A program made the position numbers and the translations under genes. Positions 26,638-34,189 of a stretch of DNA of 38,061 bases are shown in pieces. Every line of letters starts with the position of its first letter. The stretch's first letter is position 1. This DNA comes from Paenibacillus solanacearum. GTDB taxonomy: Bacteria > Bacillota > Bacilli > Paenibacillales > NBRC-103111. The notes under the pieces are model-generated. The model saw nothing but the letters and a program-made list of their open reading frames with translations, had not been told where the DNA came from and searched no databases. The stretch covers positions 1 through 38,061 of the forward strand of contig NZ_CAJVAS010000058.1 in assembly GCF_910593845.1 (NCBI RefSeq), read 5' to 3'.

Positions 26638-27741
26638 ATGTTCGTTAATCGCTTAATCAACGGAAGCTTTGAAACGGGATCGCTTTCGCCGTTTAACGGG
26701 ATCAATGCCGTTGTTGTCAGTTCCAATAGTCATTCAGGCTATTTTTCTGTTCGATTGACCGGAGGCACGGCCAACGCATTCATTCAGCAATTCGTTCCGG
26801 TTGCAGCCGGGGAGAGCTTTGAGTTGATCGTATCGCTCGCCAAACTGGGCGCAGCCGTCAGTCCTCCAGTCACATTGGCGGTCAATTACTATAATGCGGC
26901 ATTTGCATTTTTGGGTTATGGGCTCATTACGAGCATTCCTGCCGGCCGCATTCCCGATAATAACGAAGCGGACTGGACGGTCATTTACCAAACAACCTCT
27001 CCCGCCCCCGCAGGGACAACGCAAGCACTCGTGCTCATCAATAAGCTGCCCTTATCGGGAAGCGCCGATATGTTCGTGGATGACGCTTCCCTTCTGGACG
27101 CTGCCGGATTACGGGGAGGGACAGGCCCGGCTGGTCCGGCCGGAGCGACAGGTGTCACGGGCCCGACGGGGGCAACGGGAGCGACAGGCGATCCCGGCCC
27201 CATGGGAGCGACCGGCGCAACGGGCGCCACCGGCTCGACCGGCCCGCAAGGACAGACCGGTACGTTTTCGCAGGTGTATGCCAATATCTTCGATAATGCC
27301 GACCAGGCGCTGAGTGTGATTCAGCCGACCGTACGCTTCAACCAATTTAACTCCCCCGATTCGATCATCGCCGGAGGCATTGTTGCGACGGCGACTTCGC
27401 TCACGGTACCGGTCGCGGGGGACTATGCGGTATTGTGGCTAACGTTTTTTTTGCCAGTTGCCGGTCAACAGCACTGCGCATTCGGGGTTTTCGTCAACGG
27501 TACGCTTCGTGATTCCACACGTTCGGGTGTAGCGGCATTTGCGGATCAAGAGATTGATACGGCATCCTCGGTGGCCATCCTGTCTTTGAATGCCAATGAT
27601 ACGCTGGAACTGCGAGCTCTTATACCCGATGAGAGTACGCAGGACAATATTGATTTAAGTGCTGAGGTCGTATACCCGGGCACGGGAACCAATCAGCCGA
27701 TTAACAGTGCATCTTTGCGCATTATTCGTTTGGGACCGTAA
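26638..27741 (+). CDS. Collagen-like protein with N-terminal NTTRR-F1-type domain
   Basis: 367 aa in three parts. Residues 1-156 are an N-terminal domain beginning VNRLINGSFETGSLSPFNG, as in the NTTRR-F1 domain of Paenibacillus triple-helix proteins, and resembling a carbohydrate-binding sandwich. About 157-210 are 18 Gly-X-Y triplets rich in GAT and GPT, expected to form a collagen triple helix. Residues 211-367 form a C-terminal globular domain like the BclA/TNF-type trimerising heads of exosporium filaments. The threonine-rich triplets are typical glycosylation sites in BclA-like proteins. There is no signal peptide, as for spore-surface proteins assembled from the mother cell. AAGGAGGG lies upstream of the ATG. 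A tandem copy follows after 12 bases. Confidence 0.88.
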   Translation: MFVNRLINGSFETGSLSPFNGINAVVVSSNSHSGYFSVRLTGGTANAFIQQFVPVAAGESFELIVSLAKLGAAVSPPVTLAVNYYNAAFAFLGYGLITSIPAGRIPDNNEADWTVIYQTTSPAPAGTTQALVLINKLPLSGSADMFVDDASLLDAAGLRGGTGPAGPAGATGVTGPTGATGATGDPGPMGATGATGATGSTGPQGQTGTFSQVYANIFDNADQALSVIQPTVRFNQFNSPDSIIAGGIVATATSLTVPVAGDYAVLWLTFFLPVAGQQHCAFGVFVNGTLRDSTRSGVAAFADQEIDTASSVAILSLNANDTLELRALIPDESTQDNIDLSAEVVYPGTGTNQPINSASLRIIRLGP

Positions 27742-27753
27742 AGGAGGGATTGT

Positions 27754-28859
27754 ATGCTCGTCAATCGATTGGTGAACGGAGGCTTTGAAACGGGATCGCT
27801 TTCGCCGTTTAACGGGATCAATGCCGTTGTTGTCAGTTCCAATAGTCATTCAGGCTATTTTTCTGTTCGTTTGGCCGGAGGCACGGCCAACGCATTCATG
27901 CAGCAATTCGTTCCGGTTGCCCCTGGAGAGAGCTTTGAGCTGATCGTATCGCTTGCCAAGCTCGGCGCAGCGGTCAGCCCTCCGGTTACATTGACGGTCG
28001 GTTACTATAATGCAGTATTCGCCTTTCTAGGTTATGGGCTGATCACGAGCATTCCTGCCGGCCGCATTCCCGATAATAATGAAGCAGATTGGACGGTCAT
28101 TTACCAGACGACCTCTACCGCCCCCGCAGGGACAACGCAAGCACTCGTATTGATCAATAAGCTGCCTCTATCCGGAAGCGCCGATATGTTCGTGGATGAC
28201 GCCGCCCTTCTGGACGCCGCCGGATTACGCGGCCCGACCGGCCCGACGGGTCCGTCGGGAGCGACAGGTGCTATAGGCTCGACGGGGGCAACAGGAGCCA
28301 CAGGCGATCCCGGCCCCATAGGAGCGACCGGCGCAACGGGAGCCACCGGACCGACCGGCGCACAAGCGGCACGTTAACACGAGTGTATGCCAACATCTTT
28401 GATAATGCCGACCAGACGCTCAGTGTGGCCCAGCCGACCGTACGCTTTAACCAATTTGGTTCGCCCGACGCAGTCCTCGCCGGAGGCGTTGTTGCGACGG
28501 CTGCTTCGCTCACGGTACCGGTCGCGGGGGACTATGCGGTATTGTGGCAGACCGTTTATTTGCCGATCGCCGGTCAACAGGACTGCGCATTCGGGATTTT
28601 CGTCAACGGCACGCTTCAGAATTCCACACGATCCGGCGAAAGATCAGCGGTTGATCAGCAGCTTGATACGTCATCCTCACTGGCTATTCTGTCTCTGAAT
28701 GTCAACGATATGCTGGAGCTTCGAGCTCTTATCCCAGAAGATAGTACGCAGGATAACATTATCCTTAGCGCCCGAATCCAATACCCTCCTTTCTTCGGAG
28801 CGGCCGATCAACCTATTAACAGCGCGTCTCTCCGCATCATAAGACTGGGCCTGTCGTAG
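27754..28859 (+). pseudogene. Second collagen-like gene, broken by a 7-base deletion
   Basis: A tandem copy of the preceding gene with the same ribosome binding site (AAGGAGGGATTGT) and an almost identical N-terminal domain. After 16 Gly-X-Y triplets it loses seven bases relative to the first copy, at 28366/28367, which shifts the frame and gives TAA at 28375-28377. The C-terminal head continues open in another frame (28383-28859, starting at a GTG with no ribosome binding site) and is still well conserved. As it stands the product is a 207-aa truncated protein lacking its head. The sound reading of the second half suggests a recent event or a sequencing error. Confidence 0.8.
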
Positions 28860-28869
28860 GGAAAATAAG

Positions 28870-28910
28870 CCAACAAGAGCAGGCGCTGTGTGACGACCTG
28901 CTCTTGCTGG
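28870..28910 (-). terminator. Long hairpin between convergent genes
   Basis: CCAACAAGAGCAGG (28870-28883) pairs with CCTGCTCTTGCTGG (28897-28910) over 14 bp with one mismatch. Read on the minus strand it is followed by CTTATTTTCC, so it best fits termination of the minus-strand genes; it may also serve the collagen-like genes from the other side. Confidence 0.6.
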
Positions 28911-28933
28911 TTCGACTGCAATCGTATTCGATA

Positions 28934-29326
28934 TTAGTGACTCAACCCTCGGAAGAAAGCGCGGATATCGCTTATCATTAAATCCGAAGCATCGATAGCA
29001 GGGAAATGCGTGCCTCTATCAAATTCGCTCCAGTGGACGATATGGTTGTTTTGCGCTGCATAATGGCGAATGGCAACGTCGGATTGCTGGAATACGGCGA
29101 CGCCTACAGGCGTTGGCGACGGATCCCTGGGTACCTTCATAAACTGGCCGAGACGGCCCAACCGAATTTTCTCAGCATCCGAAAGCGAGGCCAGCACGTC
29201 CTCCTCCACCGGGCCCGTCGGAATGAACCCTGTCGTAGCGGCGTTCACATGCACCCCGACAACGCGATCAACTGCCAATCGGCCAAGCTCGGGTGCGATC
29301 ATTGCTCCCACATCTCCTCCTTGCAC
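28934..29326 (-). pseudogene. Remnant of an epoxide hydrolase-type alpha/beta hydrolase
   Basis: 130 codons that match only parts of an epoxide hydrolase (EHN family, normally near 370-390 aa). The fragment opens at the nucleophile-elbow region (QGGDVGAMIAPELGRLAVDR, Asp in GGD), then after GRLGQFMK jumps to the C-terminal part (VGVAVFQQSDVAIRHYAA and HWSEFDRGTHFPAIDASDL, with the catalytic His). The N-terminal 150 or so residues and an internal segment of about 100 residues, including the cap region, are missing. It begins 13 bases after the class D beta-lactamase stop. It is almost certainly inactive. The domain comparison is from memory. Confidence 0.75.
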
Positions 29327-29339
29327 GCTCCCGTGTCCA

Positions 29340-30149
29340 TTACTTTTTCAAGATCTTCATTTTTTTCAACGTATCCAGGGTCAATTGTTTGGCTGTTGCG
29401 CCGCTGCCGGCCACATTCGTAGCGAATACCCAAGTGTTCTTACCCGTTTCAACATAACCGACATACCAGCCAAGCCCCATGTCGGATAGTCTCGTGCCGG
29501 TTTTTCCATGAACCGTATACTCGTCCTGATCGTCATCGATCATGATTCGCTTGACCGTCTTCATCGTTTTTTTCTGAAAAGGCAAATCTTCCTCGACCAG
29601 CCTTTCCATGAAATCCGCCTGTTCTTCGGCAGAAATCTTCAAGCTGCTGTCCAGCCAGAACGTATCGATGCCGCCGGATATGTCGCGGTTGCCATAGCCG
29701 ATGCGATTCACATCATCCTGCATCCGTTCTTGGCCGATATCGCGGGCCATGGCCTGGTAATACCAGATCGCGGATTCCCTCATGGCCGAGGCGAGCGAAT
29801 GATCCCGGTTCCAGCCCGGGAACTCTCTTACGATGCCATCCCATCGCTTGACGTCATATTCGTCAGCTACCGCCTTTACTTCCAGCCCGATTAACGCATT
29901 CGCCACTTTAAAGCTGGATTCCGGGGTGAACCGTTCCTTGCTTCTTTCCGGATTGTAATCATATACTTGGTTGGTCTTCAGATTTTTGAGGACCAGAGTC
30001 CCTTGGGTGTTATGAAATAGCTGTTCCAGTTCAAGCTGATTGAATTTCGGCTTTGCATTGGCGGCTGTCGAGTACGCCAATAAACAAATAACGGCAGCGA
30101 ATATAGCGATAAACAGTGTTAGACGATTTCCCTTTTTCACCTGCAGCAT
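29340..30149 (-). CDS. Class D beta-lactamase (Bacillus OXA/BPU type)
   Basis: 269 aa. All class D motifs are present: PESSFK (nucleophile Ser78, carbamylated Lys81), SAI (Ser126), YGN (Tyr152-Asn154), a FWL tryptophan and HGKTG (Lys216-Gly218). The N-terminus has a signal peptide (basic start, hydrophobic FIAIFAAVICLLA, cleavage after ANA), so it is secreted or membrane-held and should hydrolyse penicillin-type or oxacillin-type drugs. The start is ATG 30149, ten bases behind AAGGAG; the longer reading from 30203 lacks this. The C-terminal GWYVGYVETGKNTWVFATN is the usual strand near the active site. It is divergent from a MocR regulator; two perfect palindromes lie in the gap. No blaR/blaI genes are nearby. 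Confidence 0.92.
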   Translation of the reverse strand: MLQVKKGNRLTLFIAIFAAVICLLAYSTAANAKPKFNQLELEQLFHNTQGTLVLKNLKTNQVYDYNPERSKERFTPESSFKVANALIGLEVKAVADEYDVKRWDGIVREFPGWNRDHSLASAMRESAIWYYQAMARDIGQERMQDDVNRIGYGNRDISGGIDTFWLDSSLKISAEEQADFMERLVEEDLPFQKKTMKTVKRIMIDDDQDEYTVHGKTGTRLSDMGLGWYVGYVETGKNTWVFATNVAGSGATAKQLTLDTLKKMKILKK

Positions 30150-30191
30150 TGCTGGATCACTCCTTGTACATCCGTTTTTTTCGGGAATGAT

Positions 30192-30207
30192 TTCGATGGC
30201 CATCGAA
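30192..30207. promoter_or_regulatory. Perfect 16-base palindrome upstream of the class D gene
   Basis: TTCGATGGCCATCGAA is a perfect inverted repeat without a spacer, 43 bases upstream of the beta-lactamase start. It may be an operator. It does not resemble the BlaI/MecI site. Confidence 0.35.
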
Positions 30208-30225
30208 CAGAACGAGTTCCCATTA

Positions 30226-30239
30226 CCAAATGCATTTGG
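30226..30239. promoter_or_regulatory. Perfect 14-base palindrome in the divergent promoter region
   Basis: CCAAATGCATTTGG is a perfect inverted repeat between the class D beta-lactamase and MocR genes, 19 bases from the other palindrome. Possible operator; the protein that would bind it is unknown. Confidence 0.35.
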
Positions 30240-30293
30240 ATACTATTAGTCTAGGGATACCGGTACGGCAAGTAAATCTTGTTTTTTACGGTT

Positions 30294-30305
30294 TGTACCT
30301 GTACA
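30294..30305 (+). promoter_or_regulatory. Candidate MocR/GntR operator
   Basis: TGTACCTGTACA contains TGTAC twice at 6-base spacing, 18 bases upstream of the MocR start. MocR-type regulators commonly bind direct repeats in their own promoter. Confidence 0.35.
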
Positions 30306-30322
30306 GATGAGGGGGGAAACCC

Positions 30323-31717
30323 ATGATCTATGCCGAGGTCATGCATACGATTGAATGGCAAATCGATAGAGGGGAGCTAAAACCGGGGAAGAAGCTGCCG
30401 TCCATCAGGTCTTTGGCCAAGCGGTTCGATTGCAGTGTCAATACCATCATCAAAGCTTATTCCGAGATGGAGAAGAAGCATAAAATTTATTCCGTCTCCA
30501 AGAGCGGCTACTATGTTGTGGAGCGGGCGCTCTCCAGTCATGCGGGTTCAACGGACACGGGAATCATTGACTTTCTATCGGCCGGACCGGACAAGAAGGC
30601 CATGCCTTACCGGGATTATCAGCATTGCATCAATCAAGCGATTGAAGTGTATAAAGAGGAGATGTTTACCTACTCGGAGATTCAAGGGCTGTATTCGCTG
30701 AGGGAAGAGCTGGCTCGTCATCTGCGGGAGCTGCAGGTGTTTACGGCGCCTGATCGCATATGCGTGGTATCCGGGTCGCAGCAAGCGCTGCATCTCCTCA
30801 TCTCTCTTCCGTTTCCCAATGGCAGAAAGAACATCTGTGTCGAACAGCCCACGCATATCAGTCTGATCGAATCAATCAAATATCAACAGGCCAAGGCATA
30901 CGGGATTGAGATCACGCCGAATGGACTTGATATGAAGCGGTTGGAGCATTTGTTCCAACACAATGACATTAAATTTTTTTACACCGTGTCCCGGTTTCAT
31001 AATCCGACCGGCTACAGCTATTCGAACACCGAACGGCGGAAAATCGTGGAGCTGGCACAAAAATACGACGTCTATATCATCGAGGACGATTACTTGGGCG
31101 ATCTGGACCCCGACACGCGTCAGGACCCTATGTTTGCTTATGATCCGTCGGGAAGAGTGATTTATACCAAAAGCTTTTCCAAAGTAATGCTGCCGGGCTT
31201 ACGATTGGGGCTTGCGGTGGTCCCGGAGGTTTTGCGGGACGCGTTCTTAAGCGCCAAGTTCGCTTCGGATTTGCATACGCCGGTTCTCACGCAAGGGGCA
31301 CTGGAAATTTATTTGAAGAGCGGCATGTTCATGACGCATATTCAGCGCATGCGATCGATCTATAAGAGGAAAGCGGCTTTATTGCAAAGAGCCTATCAGG
31401 AACAGCTGCCGCCTAGCGCCGCATATTCAGGATCGCATTCGGGCTTTTACTCGACCATCCGGCTGCCGAGTCCGCTGAAGGCCGAGACGTTTATCGAGCA
31501 TTTGAAGAAGGAAGACGTGTATGTGGACAATGCGAAACGCATGTATTTGTCCGAGTTCGAACAAGATTCGGTCATCCGCTTGAGCGTGTCGCAGGTGGAG
31601 GAGGAATGGATCGGCATTGGAGTCCAAAAAATCGCTCGCGTTATGCGAGTGATTTATCCCATGTTGTTTTTGATTTGCAGGGTCGGACAGCAAGATGTGT
31701 TAAATTGTGAGCAATAA
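30323..31717 (+). CDS. MocR-family regulator (GntR helix-turn-helix fused to aminotransferase fold)
   Basis: 464 aa. Residues 1-70 are a GntR winged helix (GELKPGKKLPSIRSLAKRF, VNTIIKAYSEMEKK). Residues about 90-445 are a PLP-dependent aminotransferase class I/II domain with RFHNPTGYSYS, IIEDDYLGDL and the PLP lysine in TKSFSK (Lys287). MocR proteins use PLP or amino-compound adducts as signals and control vitamin B6, GABA, taurine or unrelated pathways. Its target here is not evident: it lies between a class D beta-lactamase (divergent) and a sugar-binding protein (76 bases downstream, with its own promoter). The start is ATG 30323 behind a purine-rich AGGGGGGAAA. The last 25 residues (after IARVMR) look unrelated to the family and hydrophobic. 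Confidence 0.9.
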   Translation: MIYAEVMHTIEWQIDRGELKPGKKLPSIRSLAKRFDCSVNTIIKAYSEMEKKHKIYSVSKSGYYVVERALSSHAGSTDTGIIDFLSAGPDKKAMPYRDYQHCINQAIEVYKEEMFTYSEIQGLYSLREELARHLRELQVFTAPDRICVVSGSQQALHLLISLPFPNGRKNICVEQPTHISLIESIKYQQAKAYGIEITPNGLDMKRLEHLFQHNDIKFFYTVSRFHNPTGYSYSNTERRKIVELAQKYDVYIIEDDYLGDLDPDTRQDPMFAYDPSGRVIYTKSFSKVMLPGLRLGLAVVPEVLRDAFLSAKFASDLHTPVLTQGALEIYLKSGMFMTHIQRMRSIYKRKAALLQRAYQEQLPPSAAYSGSHSGFYSTIRLPSPLKAETFIEHLKKEDVYVDNAKRMYLSEFEQDSVIRLSVSQVEEEWIGIGVQKIARVMRVIYPMLFLICRVGQQDVLNCEQ

Positions 31718-31742
31718 TGGATATTTCGGACGATTTTAGGTG

Positions 31743-31751
31743 TGATATGAT
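31743..31751 (+). promoter_or_regulatory. Extended -10 promoter of the solute-binding protein gene
   Basis: TGATATGAT is an extended -10 element (TGN followed by TATGAT). The -35 region is weak (TTTCGG at 31724-31729, 16-base spacing). It sits 43 bases upstream of the gene, with a cre site directly behind it. Confidence 0.6.
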
Positions 31752-31756
31752 CAAAA

Positions 31757-31770
31757 TGTAAACGCTAACA
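31757..31770 (+). promoter_or_regulatory. CcpA cre site, full consensus match
   Basis: TGTAAACGCTAACA matches all 14 positions of the cre consensus TGWAANCGNTNWCA. It begins six bases after the -10 element and overlaps the expected transcription start, the usual position for CcpA repression in the presence of glucose. Confidence 0.85.
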
Positions 31771-31793
31771 TAATAAGCTAAGGGAGTGTCGAT

Positions 31794-33092
31794 ATGAACA
31801 AAAAGATGAAATCGACGATCATGTCCGTTGTTGCGGCAGCGCTTGCATTTAGTTTGACCGCTTGTGCGGGAAGCGGCGCAGGCAGCGAGGCCGGGAAGAA
31901 CAATGCCGGCGCGAAGAAAGCGGTTACTCTCGATTATTTATGGTTTACGGACGGAATTGAAGGCGATGTTATGAAAGGCATTATCGCCGATTACGAGAAG
32001 CAAAATCCTTCCGTGAAGATCAATCTGGTTGAAGTGGCCTTTAAAGATTTGACCACCAAGCTGAAAACGATGATTTCCGGCGGCAAGCCGCCTGCGCTCG
32101 CACGCATGACGGATACGGGCGTGTTCGCCAATCAAGCGCTGGATTTAACGCCCTATGTGGGCAGTGCGGACAGCTTCACCTCGCAGTTTATCGATTCCAT
32201 CAAGCCTTATTATGTGATGGATAACAAAATTATTGCCGCACCGATGGACGTAACGGCCAACGGCATACTTTACAATAAAACGCTGTTCGCTAAAGCCGGC
32301 GTCAAAGTACCGACGTCCAAGGATAACGTGTGGACGTGGGACGAGTTTACCGCCGCGCTGAAGCAAGTCGTCGATAAGGGCGGCGCCAAGTACGGTCTCG
32401 TGTGGGACTTTACGCCGCACCGGTGGTCTACGATGCTGTATCAATTCGGCGGCAGCATGATCAGCGCAGGCGGCAAGAAAGCGGCGATTAACAGTCCGGA
32501 AGGCGTCCAAGCCTTGGATTACTTCGTCAAGCTGCATAAGGACGGCCTCATTCCACAATCGATCTGGTTAGGCTCGGAAAATCCGAACAACCTGTTCCGT
32601 TCCGGTACGGTAGCCGTTCATATGGCGGGCAACTGGATGCTCAGCAACTACAAGGACATCAACAACTTCGAGTGGGGCGTCACGTACATGCCGAAGCAAA
32701 AAATCCGCTCTTCCGTTCCCGGCGGAAAATATGTAATGGCTTTCAAAGGCTCCGGGGTCGAAAAGGAGACCGTGGATTTTATTAAATATTTGACGTCCAA
32801 GGAAGTGAACGCCAAGTTCAACAAGGAATCGCTCTTCATCAGCCCGCGCAAAGACAATGCGAAGCTGGACTACGCGTTCGGCAAGGAGATGTTCGAAGTA
32901 TTCGCCGACGAGCTTGCCAATACGACGCCGCTTGCGGCGGGCGACTGGTCCCGGCAGGACATCGTCCCGAAATTTTCCACCGATTTGAAAAATAATATCG
33001 TCGACGCGATCGCAGGCAAAACAACGTCTAAAGACGCGCTGGACAAAACGGCCAAAGTCATTGACAAGGCGATCGCCGATCAAGCCAAATAG
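31794..33092 (+). CDS. Lipoprotein sugar-binding protein of an ABC importer
   Basis: 432 aa with a lipoprotein signal peptide and lipobox LTAC (Cys24), then a family 1 MalE-like binding protein (VTLDYLWFTDGIEGDVMKGI, GILYNKTLFAKAGVKVP, NVWTWDEFTAALK, LFRSGTVAVHMAGNW). It should capture a mono- or oligosaccharide on the outer membrane face. AAGGGAG precedes the ATG. The full-consensus cre site in its promoter predicts glucose repression. No permease gene follows; instead there are an AraC regulator, a large toroid-type protein and a GH105 hydrolase, which suggests a glycuronate-containing oligosaccharide as ligand. A terminator-like hairpin follows, so the gene may be transcribed alone. Confidence 0.92.
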   Translation: MNKKMKSTIMSVVAAALAFSLTACAGSGAGSEAGKNNAGAKKAVTLDYLWFTDGIEGDVMKGIIADYEKQNPSVKINLVEVAFKDLTTKLKTMISGGKPPALARMTDTGVFANQALDLTPYVGSADSFTSQFIDSIKPYYVMDNKIIAAPMDVTANGILYNKTLFAKAGVKVPTSKDNVWTWDEFTAALKQVVDKGGAKYGLVWDFTPHRWSTMLYQFGGSMISAGGKKAAINSPEGVQALDYFVKLHKDGLIPQSIWLGSENPNNLFRSGTVAVHMAGNWMLSNYKDINNFEWGVTYMPKQKIRSSVPGGKYVMAFKGSGVEKETVDFIKYLTSKEVNAKFNKESLFISPRKDNAKLDYAFGKEMFEVFADELANTTPLAAGDWSRQDIVPKFSTDLKNNIVDAIAGKTTSKDALDKTAKVIDKAIADQAK

Positions 33093-33103
33093 TTGGACGG
33101 CCG

Positions 33104-33147
33104 GACGACAGGGGGCGAGCTATCTCATGGGTAGCTCCTTCTCTTTT
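33104..33147 (+). terminator. Probable terminator after the binding protein gene
   Basis: GAGCTA (33117-33122) pairs with TAGCTC (33132-33137); with one bulged C the stem extends through a G-run pairing with CTTCT, and CTTTTG follows. CGACA (33105-33109) and TGTCG further out could also pair. Quality is moderate. The rest of the 183-base gap to the AraC gene shows no clear promoter. Confidence 0.5.
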
Positions 33148-33275
33148 GTCGGGGGATAGGATCTCTGCCCAGCACAGCAACATCCGTTGAATAGAAGACA
33201 ACTTCCGTGCAGGTCGCCTCAAACGGTTGTGATATTCTTGTACTAAACCGGATGGAACAGGGAGGGTGGCGGCAC

Positions 33276-34145
33276 ATGGCGCATTATGCCCATTTTCCAA
33301 CGAATACGGCATTGAAGCGGTCGCGCATCTATGTCAGGCATCAGGTGTCGGAGTGGCAGGACAGCTGGCCGCTTCATACGCATGACGGGTACGAAATTTA
33401 TTTTTTTCATCAAGGCAATGTGAATTTGATCATCGGCAATGAAATTTATCCGATGCAACCCGGTGACATGCTGCTGTTCAGCGGCGATGTGCTGCACCGT
33501 CCGAATCCCGCCCAAGAGGTGCCGTATATTCGCAGCTACGTTAATTTTACGGCGGACTACATTCAGGAGATGGCCGGCGAAGATTTGCAGGCGAAGCTGA
33601 TGAGCTTGTTCTCTCATCCGAACGGTCTGCTCATTCGGTGGGACGAGAGCGGCGCGAGCGAGATGGATCAGCACTTTGCGACGATGTTTGTCGAGCGGGA
33701 GAAGGAAGCGATCGGCACCGGATTTATGCTGCAAAGCCTGATGGTGCAGCTGCTCCTGAAAATTTACCGCAAATCCAAGGAGCTGTACGCCTACTTGACG
33801 GTTCCGGCGCAGTCGCAAAAAGAATCGAACGTACGCCGCATGTTGGAGTATTTGAACCAGAACTACAAGCAGCCGGTCACGCTCGAAGCCTTATCCAAGG
33901 CGATGCATCTGAACAAGTACTATATGTGCCACTCGTTCAAAGAGGTCACCGGCATATCGATTAACCACTATATGACCCGCAAGCGGATCGATGAAGCCAA
34001 GAAGCTGCTGCGATTATCGGATACGCCGATCGCGCTCATCTCCGAGCTGCTCGGGTTCAGCAATCCGATCCATTTCAGCCGCATGTTCAAACAGTACGAC
34101 GGCGTCTCGCCGCAGGCGTACCGCAAATTGCATCAGCAGTCATAA
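33276..34145 (+). CDS. AraC-family regulator with N-terminal cupin domain
   Basis: About 289 aa. The N-terminal half is a sugar-sensing cupin (WPLHTHDGYEIYFFHQGNVN, MQPGDMLLFSGDVLHRP with metal-site-like His residues). The C-terminal 100 residues are the AraC DNA-binding domain (VTLEALSKAMHLNKYYMCHS, ISELLGFSNPIHFSRMFKQY). This is the usual architecture of soluble activators of sugar utilisation genes. The start is ATG 33276 behind AGGGAGGGTGG; the longer reading from 33207 lacks a ribosome binding site. It lies 44 bases upstream of the toroid protein/GH105 pair and is the obvious candidate for their regulation. Confidence 0.92.
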   Translation: MAHYAHFPTNTALKRSRIYVRHQVSEWQDSWPLHTHDGYEIYFFHQGNVNLIIGNEIYPMQPGDMLLFSGDVLHRPNPAQEVPYIRSYVNFTADYIQEMAGEDLQAKLMSLFSHPNGLLIRWDESGASEMDQHFATMFVEREKEAIGTGFMLQSLMVQLLLKIYRKSKELYAYLTVPAQSQKESNVRRMLEYLNQNYKQPVTLEALSKAMHLNKYYMCHSFKEVTGISINHYMTRKRIDEAKKLLRLSDTPIALISELLGFSNPIHFSRMFKQYDGVSPQAYRKLHQQS

Positions 34146-34189
34146 TAGCGAGGGCATCATACCAGCAGGAATGAAGGGACGACATCACA

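Noticed and set aside
26985..28346. Minus-strand ORFs with APVAPVAPMGP repeats.
   Set aside because: They are the antisense reading of the Gly-X-Y collagen triplets.
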